Positions 51,270-63,719 of a stretch of 64,000 nt of DNA are shown one piece after another. Position 1 is the stretch's first letter; each line of letters begins with the position of its first letter. The stretch comes from Timema cristinae (lineage: Eukaryota; Arthropoda; Insecta; Phasmatodea; Timematidae), in assembly GCA_039000515.1 (NCBI GenBank), contig JBCFYV010009882.1, forward strand, positions 106,286,821 through 106,350,820, in the 5' to 3' direction. The notes beneath the pieces were generated by a model. It ran no database searches. It saw nothing but the letters and a program-made list of their open reading frames with translations, and was not told the origin of the DNA. The translations under genes were made by a program, and so were the position numbers.

Positions 51270-51430
51270 ATGTCAAGGCAGGACTTACAAACTAGCCTAA
51301 TACTAAGAAAAACACAACATTTAGTCCCCCATCCAACAATTTACCAATAGTAACTCTTCAACCATACCAGGAATGGAATACGGAACTCTAGCTAAGTTGG
51401 CACTCGTGCTACCTACTGTAGTAACCTTGA
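51270..51430 (-). mobile_element. SINE family 3, reverse orientation, diverged
   Basis: Order of family 3 in reverse: 'aactagcctaatactaag', 'acacaacatttagtcccc', 'caatttaccaatag', then a diverged reversed head ('ggaatggaatacggaact', 'ctagctaagttgg'). Confidence 0.65.
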
Positions 51431-52229
51431 CCTGATTACTAACAGTGTCAAACTGGGCTGAGAGTATAACACCTTAGACTGATACACAACCACTGTGGGT
51501 GGATGGTCTATTCACCCAAAAGTATATTATTATGATCTAATAATTTGTTGTTGTGCATAACATATATTTTCAAATAGTTAATGTTGTTTCGGTAACTGCA
51601 GCCTGTTGAACTTAACAAACAAAACAGTGTATTGGTTTCCAGATCAATGCAAACTTGACTAAACGTGTGTTTAGCCAATATTTTCGATTTTCATGCGAAT
51701 GTAATGAACTGACATAACGTCAGTTTCCAACGTCACAACTGTCCAACAGTGCTGTGTTCTTCAAGATTGCACAGACTGAAGTATATTGAGCTACACACTG
51801 TGCATCTTCAAAACACCAACACACACATACATGGGAGGTGCTTCTGGCCCATAATGCCTGCCAATTAGTTTAAAATATTCCTATAATTTATTTTATATAA
51901 AATACTCATGTAAACTCAAAAGAAAAAGTTTCCAACAAACGAAATTGTCCATGTTTTCCTTTAAATATTTCAAGAGGTTTTTTTTTTCAACCTTGTGTAA
52001 AAGATATTCATTTGAGACTTTGCAGGCATTGTTCATGACTATTACTACAGATACCATAAAATTATTAGATTTCCCAAACGATTTGAACGAGATTTATCAC
52101 ATGATATATTTGAAAATTCGCGAAACTGAGATACAATGTTTATTTTCATATTTTGTAAATAATGAGTGGCTTAAAATAGTTTTTGATAGTTTATATTGCT
52201 TTGACTAGATGCGTCAGTGAATGATATAT
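51431..52229. other. Intergenic DNA
   Basis: AT-rich. An 87-codon plus-strand ORF at 51945-52208 is Phe/Ile/Lys-rich. It lacks any known motif and is probably chance. Confidence 0.45.
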
Positions 52230-52237
52230 AATATATC

Positions 52238-52851
52238 CATTGGTGGGATTCAAAAATTTTATCAACAGGTTCTCTTTCATAGTGAAAAATAAAAACGAAT
52301 AGTTTATTGAAGTTATTTATTACCTTCCTTAAAATAATTCCAATTCGCTAATTGATTATCATCATACACTTCCAATCCATAATAAATACATAATCGAAAT
52401 TAAAATCTAATGGAATGTAATAAGAGTACACAGTTAAATTTAAAGCACTAACAGAAATTCACAGCTCAAAGACAAATGAATGGCAGGTTTATGTATTTCC
52501 CATCACATAAACAGCTGGGCCATTCTACTGTTAATAATTAGAACCATAACGTAATAACATGAGTGTTTGCGGTGCTGGCATCCAAAACTAAGAGAATCGA
52601 TAGAAATGCTTAGGGTATATGCCCCTGGTGGCGTGATAGTAATGATGAATATCGATTACTCGATTAGTCGATAAGACCAAGGTCAATATTGAATTTCCTC
52701 CTCGAATTTTGCAAATGTAGCACATTACTATGAAATAAAATCCATAACAGCAACATCAATAGCGGCCAATTTGAAAAAATTAAGGACCGGTTCGGTGAAC
52801 TTGGGAAATTCTAGGAACATGTTCGTCCAAACTGGCCGAATCCCACTACTG
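52238..52851. mobile_element. Second hAT-type MITE with 8-bp target duplication
   Basis: Inverted ends: CATTGGTGGGATTCA on the left and the complement of CAGTAGTGGGATTCGGCC on the right. Flanking 8-mers AATATATC (52230-52237) and AATATAGC (52852-52859) differ at one base. It is 614 bp without an ORF. Subterminal 'aacaggttc' and 'gaacatgttc' fit a hAT element. It is a different family from the one at 49172. Confidence 0.75.
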
Positions 52852-52859
52852 AATATAGC

Positions 52860-53844
52860 ATGTTAATTTCATAGAAATAGCTATGTTCATTTTTAAGCTA
52901 CAAAATGGCATCTTCGTTAGGTGGAAAAAAGACAGCACTTATGGGTCAGAAAGAGACGCTAAGGGTCCATGAGAGCCTGTACTACGATTAAATAGTGGAA
53001 CAGCTTATAGCAATAATGTATGAACTTTACTATGCCTTTCCCTCTAGTGCAGGTACTGGATCTCATTGACAAACATAAATTATCTAACTTAGAGGAGGCC
53101 GAGTTTTAAGGAAATGTGCTTACTCTCATTGGAAGACATAATCTAATACTTTAATATAAGACCGTATCCCCAATCACATGTTATTATTGAAGCCATTTCA
53201 GCAACTAATTCATGAGATAAATCATTTTGCTTTATTTTCTTTTACTAGAAACTATTTTTATCTGTTTATACTCTAGCACATGGCTGAAAAGGCAAGTGAT
53301 ATGACACAGACAAGCTTGAAGGAAAAAGACAAAATCATATCTTGAAGTAGCCAATATATTTTCAATTGATTAGGATTGATTTCAACCAAGCCTAGTTCTA
53401 AAGCTGGCCTGTTAAACTCGCGGGACAAACGCAGCCCCATCCACCCATGGACATTACCATGAACCATCATACAATCTTTTATAAACTTTGAAGGAATACA
53501 ACATTTAACAATGTGATATTTTGGAATGAAACATCATTTTGAGAATTCTGGCACTTGAGGCTGGCAAAACTAAATGTGTATTTTTTTTCTTTGGTATGAT
53601 TCCCAAATATCGTTGGAACTGCCTACCAAATATATGCAATGTTTAGCGGCCCATACATATGCTAACATTTGTTTTGCCCCATGAAAAGGAACCAAACACT
53701 CGATAGATCACGGCTTACGGATGCACATTTGTCAACAATTTTAAAATAATTTTGACATAAGATTTAAAGCCCTATATTAAAATTGTTGCTGCCAATAAAA
53801 GGTTTCAAATGTTTTAGTAAAAAATATGGGGTATTATTATTTTC
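52860..53844. other. Intergenic DNA
   Basis: AT-rich, nothing recognised. Confidence 0.5.
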
Positions 53845-54105
53845 TATTTTTTTATTATTACCATGTCTTACCCCCAGTTCAGGTTATACAAACATATAAT
53901 AATTATTACGCTAATGGGGTAGAGAGGGGGAAATAGGCACGTTTAGAGGTAATCTAACTGCATTTGCGAAGGATCGGGTGAAACCATTTAGTAAAAAACC
54001 ATGCTCTGTAGACCCGACAAGGATTTGAACCCTGACATCTTCGTTCAGTCCAACATGAGGTGACACCTTGGACCATTTGGCCACTGAACAAGAAGCTTTT
54101 GGTAG
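53845..54105 (-). mobile_element. SINE family 2, reverse orientation
   Basis: Reversed tail ('accatgtcttacccccagtt', 'caggttatac'), reversed body ('gtgaaaccatttagtaaaa', 'gtagacccgacaagg') and reversed B-box-like 'gatttgaaccctgac', ending 'ttggccactgaac'. Confidence 0.8.
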
Positions 54106-54269
54106 TCTTATTATTTCATATACTCTCTTCACTAATACAGGTAGTTAATATCATATTCTACTATAGTAATATGAGTATAAATTAGGGTACTTTTATAACA
54201 ATTTTGTAGTTTCTACCATATTATCCACACAGTTGGGCACGTGCACAAAGGTGTCAATCTTACATATAT

Positions 54270-54475
54270 TTTAGGTTTCCTCTGACAAGGAGGTTGGTAC
54301 TCGAATCCTGGTCGGGTGTATTTGGTTGCTATTTTGTTTATATGGTTTCCCACCTCTTCCTTCGTGCTATTGCAAGTACTCTTCCTCTAAAATCCTACCT
54401 TCCTCAATCATTCACTCTTAGTATAATTAATATATATTTGTATGGTCTTAACGGGTGAGAAATAAGTAGCAAACA
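54270..54475 (+). mobile_element. SINE family 2 copy, diverged
   Basis: B-box-like 'ggtactcgaatcctggtcgg', body 'gggtgtatttggttgc', 'atggtttcccacctcttcc', 'aatcctaccttcctca' and tail 'ttaacgggtgagaaataag'. Confidence 0.72.
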
Positions 54476-54789
54476 ACGTTATGTTGTGATAAATTAATAG
54501 TTGGGTTTAAGATGTGTAAAAAAAAAAAAGTCTGAGGGACATATTATTAGATTTCTGTGAATAAGTTTGCCTAGTTTCACATTTCTTGGTTATGGAGGTC
54601 TTGCATCTACACACGATCACACAATTACACACCCTGTTTTATTCACATGATTGTAAGCACCCACATAATCCTTGCCTGTTTTCTTGTATGGTCTAGTTCA
54701 CAATTATGTAATGTAAATATTTGATGTATCAACACTTTAGTGTCAGTAATCATAACATCAGTTGACAAACACTGTGTGTTGAATGAGCC

Positions 54790-54946
54790 GTGAGGAATGC
54801 CAGGTCTCCACCGTGGTTCGGATTCCACGTTAAACTGTAGGTCCTTCATTTCATCTCACAATCACCCTACCATTACACATTAGTGTAAGTGCGTATAACC
54901 TGAACGGGTAGTAAGACGCGGTGCTAATAATAATAATAATAATAAT
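54790..54946 (+). mobile_element. SINE family 1 fragment (body and tail)
   Basis: Starts 'aggaatgccaggtctcc', continues with the shared body, and ends 'gtaagacgcggtgctaa' plus (TAA)n. The head is missing. Confidence 0.85.
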
Positions 54947-54949
54947 TGA

Positions 54950-56289
54950 ATGAGCCCATCTGTTAGTCAGCCTTATCTTAACACAAGAATACATTATTTC
55001 CACCAGACGACCTGTTTCTTATTTAATTGCTCTAGAGGACTCAGTCCCAAGAGCTCTTGTTCTAATCTTGTGAATACTCTTGTTAGGGTTGTGTTGATGA
55101 CGCATGTTTGAGTAACTATGCCACATTGGACTTAGCACGTATTACCATAACTATTAATTCATGGCTAAATGTTGGTCAATTTCATCTTAAGTATCATATT
55201 TAGGTCATGAAGATGGACCTTTGCCAGGAGAGCCAGGCAGGACCTACACATTTAGAACCAATCTGATACGTTCTGATCACAGACTACTGGCACTAGAGTT
55301 GATTTCTTTGTAACCATAGACTGTCATCACATTTTCTCTATTGTACTATCTATACAAGTACTGTAAAATAAACAATTAAGCTCATATTCTACTCATTATA
55401 ATTCAGTCCCTCCCACTCCTTTCTCTTAGACCATCCTGAATGGCCACTCAACAAATTATACAACAAAAGATTAACACCTGGGTGGTAGCATGGGTAGTTG
55501 TCAAATTGCAGATGGGCAGTGACTACTGATGATGGCAAAGGAGGGGGTAGCAAAATGATAAATTTATTCTTAAAATGCATGTAATTTTCCTTTTCCCAAA
55601 TATAACACCAGTAAGAAGAATTAAATTTTGGAATATGGGTTAGAGGATATAGCCAAGAAAAAGTATGAACTATAATTGCCTCTAGAAGCTATATGGAGCT
55701 ATTTTTATGGTAGCTAGAGATAAACAGTGATTTTAATAACATACATTCTGTAAATGATTTATTTGACATTTGTTGTAGTTCTCTTTGGTCCATCTTTAAA
55801 TGTATTGGAATTACTCCAAATACCTTTTTCTCAAGTTTTTGGAATTTAAAGTGGAGGTTGGGGAAATGAGAGATATTGAAATAAGGACCTGAAACTCATG
55901 GAAAGGTGTCACCCCACGATTTCCAAAACTATTAGAATGAAACATTTCTCATATGGTAGAAAATTGAAATATTTACGAAAAACTATAGAGTCAACCTTAA
56001 ATAGCCAAGAGAGTCTAAACATTTATAATTTCAAAAGAACGATCAGTGAAATTGGGAAATGGTGGGGGAAGGAAACTGGAGAAGAGGGGTATAGAAATTT
56101 CTAAAACTTTAAAAAAAAAACTTTTTGCTGTAAGTTAATAGTAGAAAATGGAAATTTGTCATGAAGATGAAAAATCCACCCTAGATAACAAGAACGTATG
56201 AAGTTTTTTTTCATTTAATAGTTAAGATATATAAAATTGGGGAGGAGATCTAGAATCTCAAAAACTTGCAGTTGTAGTAGAAAGTTTAA
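54950..56289. other. Intergenic DNA
   Basis: AT-rich. Short plus-strand ORF 55898-56104 is low-complexity and not supported. Nothing else recognised. Confidence 0.5.
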
Positions 56290-58760
56290 ATAGGGTAGAC
56301 TGGGGTTAACTGACCCAGTCATATTAAATTAGTGATATAGGAATATTTGTGCCTTAAAGGTATTTTAATATGTTATGTTGGTAGTTCTGATTATTTTAAT
56401 CTAATATTGTAGATGTGTTATATACTGGTAATTTGCATTTATTGTATAAGGAAGCTTGAGAGTATTATTTTATGATGTACGTATTTTATTTTTCTAATTT
56501 TTTCTTACATATAAACTATATTACTCAATCTATTGATTTTATATACAAGACATATACTTTCATCAGCCTGCATCTCTTTTCAATATGATTATGCCTGACA
56601 ATGATAGGACAACCCAAAAATTAAAAATACATGGGTTAAGTGAGCCAGCATGTGTTGAGGCTACCTGGGCCACGGCTCAGTTACCCTGCCACTTGAATTG
56701 GCTAAAGAAATGTTTCATATTTTAATATTCAGTGTATTTTTTATATAGAATCAGTAAAATGCCTAGAAAGAGGGAGATAACTGCAGACAACATAGCATAT
56801 TCTGAAGAAACGCTCAAACTAGCTGTTAGACGAGTGTTAAAGGAGAATGTTAAAGTTAGGAAGGTAGCTAGAGAAACTGGTATTCCCAGAGCTACGATAG
56901 CTAGATACATTGGCAAAGCATCTGTAGTTGGGAATGACAATGTAAACGTCAGACCCTCTTCTAAACACCTAATGATATTCACTGTTGGGGAAGAACTTTT
57001 GTTAGCTGACTACATCAAACAGGCTTGTAATATTCACTATGGTCTTTCGGCAAAAGTAGCTAGACGACTTGCATTTGAATTTGCATTATCCAATGGAAAA
57101 ACCTTTCCAAATAACTGGCACAAAGAAAATATGGCTGGCAAAGAATGGTTGTACAGTCTTATGAAACACCAAAATTTGTCTCTCAGATCACCTGAACAAA
57201 CCAATCTCAGTAAGGCTACAAGTTTTAATGCCAATAACGTAGGTTTTTTTTTTAAACCTGCGAAATGTTAAAGACAAGTATAAGACTGCCCCCCCCCCCC
57301 AAGGTATCTATAATCTTGATGAAACTGCTGCAACAACTGTTCACAAGCCACCTAAAGTTTTGGCAGCTAAGAGAAAGCGAAACAAAGGACAAATTACATC
57401 GGCAGAGAGAGGGACACTTTCCACTTTTGTTGCTATTGTTGGTGCAACTGGAAAAGCAGTGCCACCATTTCTGATATTCCTACGTGTTAATTTCAAGAAC
57501 CATATGCTTACAAATGGATGTCAAACAATCCAGGGCGACCAATAAATATTTATGGTGTCGGGAGCCTCAATGGAGAAGCATTTCCTTTAGCATTTACGCC
57601 AAATAATATTTCCATTGGATTTAAAACTACTGGAATAGAACCAATTAACAGCACAATTTTTTCACCTGAAGACTTCTTGACTGCCAATGTGACTGATCCT
57701 GCACACGGTTCTTACTCTTCCAAGGAGGTTATTGCATCTTATTCAGGGACATCATCTAATCCAGCTGTCTATTCCAAAGATTTTACCAGAGAGATATCAA
57801 TAAATGAGGTTTCTAAGTATATCCCAGTGGAAACACTGCAAGTAAAAATTCAGCTGGACCTACAAAATTTGTAACACCAGAAGAAGTTTGCCCCCACCCT
57901 AAAGCTCCTCCTAGCAAAACCACTGGCACTGTGCGAAGAACTGGAAAGTCATCAGTTCTGACCGACACACCTGTGAAAACAGTTTTAGAAGAGAAAGCCA
58001 AAATTATCGCTGAAAAAAAGAAAAGAAAGGCAGAATTTTCTGAACAGAAACAGTTGAGAAAATACAAAAAGTGTAAACTAAGAGAAAACTCTTTGACGTA
58101 TCATCATGTTCCGACTCGGAAGAACTTCTTGATGAATCCAGCTCAGGTTCTTCGATGCAATTATTAAGTGAGAGAGAAGATGAACTTGAAAATTCTTTCT
58201 CTGTTGGTTCCTTTGTATTGGAAAAGGTTTATGGGGAAACTAAATCAACATTTAGGTATTACATTTGTGAAATTACAAATAATGATTAAGATGGATTTGA
58301 AGGAATATTTTTTAAAAAAACTACCTGCAACAATAAAATTTATGAAAACAGAAGAATCATCATTTGTTTACAAAAATGAGACTGTGATGATGCTGCCTGC
58401 TCCAGTAAAAACAAGCTCAGCAAGATATACCCATATGGTATCTTTTCCTATCGATTTGAGTGAATATAGCATTCACTAAAAAAATTAAACTTAAGTAGCG
58501 TAATTTAATATCATAAGTTCAGACTTTTTTCTGTCTTAATGAGTGTATTCATCTGATTATTTACAGCCAAAGTAAGAAAACGCCATGTTTAAAGTAGCTA
58601 CTTAATTTATATTAACATCTTTAAAACTTTTCTTTGAAAAATTAAAAATAAATACAACTCACAGTTATAGTTTTAGTAAGAATATTTCTATGGCTCACAT
58701 AACCTGTCATTGTGGTCCACTTAACCTGCCTTTGGGGTTAACTGAACCAAAATAGTTAAA
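56290..58760 (+). mobile_element. Decayed pogo/Tigger-type DNA transposon
   Basis: Encloses the broken transposase at 56759-58479. Both flanks carry several copies of a motif around GGTTAACTGA/TTAACC: 'ctggggttaactgaccc' at about 56300, 'gggttaagtgagcc' at about 56633, 'cacttaacctg' at about 58718 and 'ggggttaactgaacc' at about 58735. These look like terminal or subterminal transposase sites. I could not fix the exact ends or the TA target duplication. Confidence 0.6.
56759..58479 (+). pseudogene. Pogo/jerky-like transposase, frameshifted and internally deleted
   Basis: The first ORF (ATG 56759 to 57271) codes for a Psq-type helix-turn-helix (VRKVARETGIPRATIARY) and a CENPB-like DNA-binding half (FPNNWHKENMAGKEWL, LSLRSPEQT). 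After a T-run (57244-57252) the frame changes and continues with the start of the DDE domain: NLDETA, the first catalytic Asp, then LAAKRKRNKGQ and a GATGKAVPPF block. After about 57520 the frame changes again, and about 100 residues of the catalytic domain, with the second Asp, are missing. The C-terminal block (GIEPINSTIFSPEDFL), the KSSVLTDTPVK block and a lysine-rich tail follow in further frames. It cannot be active. Confidence 0.82.
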
Positions 58761-59849
58761 GCTTAGTGCTCATGACAGACAGATACACAAGCTCTTAATT
58801 GTATTAATATAGGTTCGAACCATAAAATAAAACTTATTTTTTTACATTTATTAGCTTTGATATCTTCCTTGTGAATCTATTTATTTTATTTATGGTTTTG
58901 TTGAAAAAAGGTAAAAAATTGCCTACGTCACTAAATCGAATATTTTTAACTTTGTACAAAAATGCATGTGGCTACCATTCTCGTTTTATAGGTTATCGAT
59001 GAGAAAAACATACATAGTAAATTAATAATATTATTGTTAGCGAGGGGAAAATCTAAATCACAATGAAGAAAGATAAGTAGGCCTACTTATTATACTGTTG
59101 AACTTATATAAAGAATGCTAAGAGAAAGTTCGAAACGATACCACCGCGGTGAGGGTGTGATATAGTAAAAGAAAACACGCGAATGGCCAATCCTATACTC
59201 TAAGTGGAACCTTTTATCCACTTCATTACTTCAATGAAGATATTTACTTCATTCGGCCAGGCACACTCATATCCGATTCTCTTCCTATGTTACTTTATTG
59301 ATATTACTACGCGTTCAATCCAATTTTGAACCACATAACCTAGCCCTAGCTAATCGTGAAATTCGTCTGCGGGACAACCGAGATGATATTAATTGTCTAT
59401 ACCTACATCAACATATTTATATTTAGAAATAAACTAAACAATCGCTCATTCAAAATAACTTTGTCTGAGTTTAATACATTAACTAAAGAAAAGTATGTAA
59501 CGTAAATATGAATGTAATTTAAAGATGCCAATTGTGGTACAGGATAATTCATAAATACGTGTTTTAATGTTTCAGGGACTTGGCAAACCACACAATGTGA
59601 AGACGGGAACCTTGCGGATCCAGCAAAGTCGATATTTCATGTAGGCGTGCCCAAGCTGATGGCAGATTAAAGTACAAATATACTTACAGGTGCCCTTAAA
59701 TGCCCAAAACCATGGCTTAACTAATTTTGAACTACAAGCCTTATGGTACCATTTGGCCTTCTGTTTGCATATGGTCTCCCTTAAGTGTAACTAATTGGGG
59801 ATCATTTTGGTATCGCCTATCAATACCGATGGAACGGTTATTTGGAACG
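58761..59849. other. Intergenic DNA
   Basis: AT-rich, without recognisable genes. Minus-strand ORF 59403-59591 is short and unsupported. Confidence 0.5.
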
Positions 59850-60880
59850 TAGTCTCGCTGCGGAACGTTTTGGAATAGGTTGTTGTGCCTCACTGTTCAG
59901 TCGGATCTTTTATCTTTCCTCCACACTTGCACAGGAAACGCTACTCACCCTCTCTACTGCCTGGACCGCTCCACACTTCATGTTCTCCAAGCCGTCCAAA
60001 CGTGACTGACGATGCAGGGACTCAAGCCTACCTCCGACCGTGACTGACGATGCCGGGACTCCAGCCTACCTCCCACCGCGACTCACGCTGCTGGAACCAG
60101 CCCCCTACCGCCCCACTTCGGGACTTCCTCACGTTCCACCATGACTCACGTTGCCGGGATATCCTTCTGTTCCACCGCGACTAACGTTGCTGGAACACTC
60201 TCACCAACCTTTTTCCTACCCCTACCCACAAGGTCAATGTTGACACGATATCAACCAGTTACTCCCAAAGCCGCAGCGAGGGATAACAAGATACAGCGTG
60301 ATAATTCGATACCGATAGTTGGTATCGTCCAATACGGTTACTAATAAGGTAGGGTGAGACTGCGTGGTAGGAATCGAGAAGGAGAGTTCCTTACCGACCC
60401 ATCAGTTTGACCAATATTGGCATAGGCAACACATGACAAGATGTACTGTAACGAGTTACACGTTACAAGTACAAACAAATGGGGTAACACTTACCCTCTG
60501 CCCTGTTGGACTTGAACTCTGGCATTCGTGAGCATTGACCTCCTCTCTCCAATACACAGTCCCATAGATTAAACGGAGCCGTCTTTCTACAGCCGGCTCG
60601 GGAAGAAATCCACGCCGTAGAAAAAACAACTGAAGGTGGCTCGGTGCTCTTGGTTGCCACTTCCTTCGCCTGGGCTATCCTCGAAGTTTCTTCTAGTTCT
60701 ATGGGTGACCGGCAGAGTACCCCCTCCATCCCTTCTTCTCCCCTTTACCCTCCTTTATATCTTCCTATCCTCCCCACTATTTGTGGACATGGCTGTCCGT
60801 TTGGTTGCTATATATTGGGATATTTTGCTAGTATTTTCACCCACTGATCCGTTGACTTGGAAAAGGTGAGAGCGGCGTAT
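59850..60880. other. GC-rich island with imperfect tandem repeats
   Basis: About 1 kb that is clearly GC-richer than the surrounding AT-rich DNA. At 59990-60210 an imperfect repeat of about 40-45 bases occurs several times, around 'gtgactgacgatgc' and 'cgactcacgctgctgg'. The motif order is 'accgYgactRacg', 'gctgg/gccggga'. From 60600 to 60780 it is C-rich ('ccttcttctccccttt'). It could be a diverged LTR, an unknown element or a CpG-type regulatory island upstream of squid. No coding domain is visible. Confidence 0.45.
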
Positions 60881-61377
60881 TAAATTAAGTGTTTATTAAC
60901 GTATTCAAAATTATCTTTCAAATAATGAGGGGATTTATTCAAAATTACTGTTTCGGACTTGCGAATTGAAATTTGTTATTATGGGTAGAGTTTGTAGATT
61001 GTCTTCGGGGATATGCTGTTATCACGTATTAATATAATTTAACGCTATAGGAAACCTTGCTAATTGTTCTAGTCAGAACTTGATCTCTATTTTTGCTCCA
61101 GGTACCTAACCTTTTGGTTTAATACTAACCGCCAGTCTGATCAATTTAATTAAGGTTTTTTGGGAATATTAGCCTTTATGACAGATATGCCCCTTTTTTT
61201 GAGCAGAGCCTTGTACGCTTGATTGTTGGCGTGCATCGCCCCTAAAGTATTTATATGGGAAATTAACTCCCACTAAGTGTATGGTTAGACAGGGCATGTC
61301 CACTTATCACTTAAAATTTCCTTAATGTCGTACGTCAATCATGGTAGTTATGAGATAATATGTTATATGATTCAAAT
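60881..61377. other. Intergenic DNA
   Basis: AT-rich, nothing recognised. Confidence 0.5.
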
Positions 61378-61570
61378 TATAATCTTTCTAATAAATTTCA
61401 CCATAAGTGAAGTAAAATGTTGAATTATGTTAATGTTTCAAATTCTATCTTTCAGTCTATTTCACCTATAGTGGAATTTATTGAATTATGTTAATGTTTC
61501 AAATTCTAAACTTTCTAGTCAATTTCACCATACGTGAAGTAAAATGTTGAATTACGTTTAGTGAAATTCT
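61378..61570. repeat. 61-bp imperfect tandem repeat, about 3 units
   Basis: Units share 'tttcaccataagtgaag', 'ttgaattatgttaatg' and 'tttcaaattcta', spaced about 61 bases apart. Decayed minisatellite. Confidence 0.75.
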
Positions 61571-62883
61571 ATGTCAAATTATGAAAATGTTTCTAATTTA
61601 AAAGATACAAACCCAATTATCTCTCATGAATAGTTATGGGTGGTAATAATGTTTGCGATATGGGCAACTTACTCTAACGATGTGTTATGATACATATATA
61701 TGCCTATACCTTTTTACGTCATACCATATGTGATTATTTTGGTAATCGATTATTTTACTTCTATATTTGAATCAAATAAAATACTGTTATTCTTTTGTAG
61801 CGTTCCTGACTATTATTTTTGGGTCTTAAAGGTGGTTACAGTATCTAGTCCAAAACGTTCTAAAGTGAGACTACGTTCCAAGTAGCCGTTACATTATTCT
61901 AGACATATCTCTATTCATATAGAGGTCACAGGCATAAACATAGACATATTTGATTTGCTATGGATAATTTTTTATTTTTTATTATTATTATTTGGTCCAT
62001 ACTGTTGCGATACTGTACGTTTACTATCAAAATAATGTATATCATCTAAGAGTTTCGAAGTTTTGCCACATCGGCGCCTCATGCATTTTCACTAGCGCGA
62101 TCAACGTTTAAACACAGTACTTATAAGCGTTTAAAGCCATTTTACTACCATGCTATCCACTCCTTTAACAAAAGTCTTTGAAATAAAAAATACTTATTAG
62201 AAACTTAAAACTGTTACCAAACCTTACAGCTTTATGTTACCTTTAACTTATATAGAATAGGTAGTTTTTTTATATTGTATCGAATATGTTTTATTTATTC
62301 CAATCCTTAAAATAAAATAAATATTCTTTTATAAATTAATATTATGTATTCTTTGATAATCTAACGAAAACTAATAAAACAGAGTATCCAGCATTAAATA
62401 GCAGATATAATAGATGTAATTTTAAATGAAATACTTGAGAAAGCTACTTTTCTAGAATGATTATAATCTGAAATCAAAGTTCCGAAAATTAAATGTTTGA
62501 AACTCTGTAAAAGAAAAATAATTTCGCGGAGGATGCTTCCCTCCAAAATACTAATTGTTTTTGTTACTTGTCATGTCGTAAAAAAAAAGTCTCACATTAT
62601 TTTGATAACATTACATTTAAATGGTCAACTAAATATTGTTTTTAACTTATAAACAGTTTTATGGATTTAACTTGGTTTGACGTTGAAAAAATAACTTATA
62701 ATAGTCTCTTTTCAATAGTTATTCTTAAATTTGTTTATTATTTAAGCGTTGGTACTCCGAATGTCAGCCATTTTCGCAAGCCGTTTGCAACGAATCCGTC
62801 TTTGTTCATTTGTTAAGTGTCGGCGTGGTACTTTTGTGAAATTGTTCTAGTTTTTTTTTACAAATATTACAGATAAATTCCAA
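61571..62883 (+). other. Upstream region and 5'UTR of squid
   Basis: AT-rich. A less AT-rich patch at 62750-62850 ('tcggcgtggtactt') precedes a T-rich tract and 'attacag' at 62866-62872, which resembles a 3' splice acceptor 11 bases before the ATG. The 5'UTR may thus be spliced. No TATA box or other promoter motif could be supported. Confidence 0.4.
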
Positions 62884-63719
62884 ATGGATTACTTCCAGGG
62901 ATATCAAGAAGGAAGCGGTACATCCTCTGGAAATGGCCAGCAAGCTCGTGGAACGGCTGCGATTCCGGGTCGAGACGATGACCGAAAATTATTTGTTGGC
63001 GGGCTGGGCCGCCAAACCACAGAGCGAGAATTACAAGATTATTTCAGTAAGTTTGGTCCAGTCGAGAGTGTCACCGTTAAAATTGACCAGTACACAGGCC
63101 AATCACGCGGATTTGCTTTCATTGTTTTTATGAATTCAAAATCTATCGATAAGTTGTTGGAGACTCCAGAGCACTATATCAACAAGAGGAAAATTGACCC
63201 TAAAAGGGTGACAAAAAAGTCTCAGCAGGGTAAAATATTTGTTGGCGGCTTAGACCCGGAGTTGACCGATGATGATATAAAAGCATATTTCTCCCAATAT
63301 GGCACTATTGTTGAAGTTCAAACGCCTTTTGATAAAATGAAGAATCAAAGGAAGGGTTTCTGCTTTGTTACATTCGATTCCAAGGAAGTCGTATATGAGC
63401 TGTTGAAGAACCCAAAGCAGTACATAAATGGGAAAGAAGTTGATGTGAAGAAGGTAAAAGTAAACCCTGAAGCCATGGGAGCTGGTGGTCGAGGGGAAGC
63501 AGAGGTTTCACCGGAGCTTATGGCGGCTACACCGGTGGGGGATACGGAGGGGGCTATTCCCAGGATTTTAGTTCTGGCTATGGAACCTCTGCTTATGATA
63601 ATTATGATGGTTATACCACAGGCTACTATGATACCAGCTACTACGATGCGGGCCAGGGAAGCTATGGCGCCAAGCCGCGCGGGGGTGGCCGTCAGTTTCA
63701 ACGGCACCAGCCCTACTAA
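62884..63719 (+). CDS. sqd: Squid-type hnRNP (hrp40), two RRMs and Gly/Tyr-rich tail, one frame break
   Basis: Squid is a nuclear-cytoplasmic RNA-binding protein of the hnRNP A/B/D type; in flies it acts in gurken mRNA localisation, splicing and nuclear export. RRM1 is at about residues 35-110, with RNP2 LFVGGL and RNP1 RGFAFIVF. RRM2 is at about 117-194, with IFVGGL and KGFCFVTF. The ORF then reaches a G-run at 63493-63496 where one G is missing. The +1 frame alone carries the expected Gly/Tyr/Ser-rich tail (GYGGGYSQ-like blocks, QFQRHQPY end) to TAA at 63717-63719. Reading straight on gives a Met/Ile/Ala-rich tail unlike any hnRNP, ending at 63729. With the base counted the protein is about 278 aa. 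No intron interrupts the coding region, unlike the fly gene. Confidence 0.88.

Noticed and set aside
51945..52208. 87-codon Phe/Ile-rich ORF
   Set aside because: Low-complexity composition typical of AT-rich DNA; no motif or neighbouring exon.
63345..63707. 120-codon minus-strand ORF over squid
   Set aside because: Shadow of the Gly-rich coding strand; no independent support.
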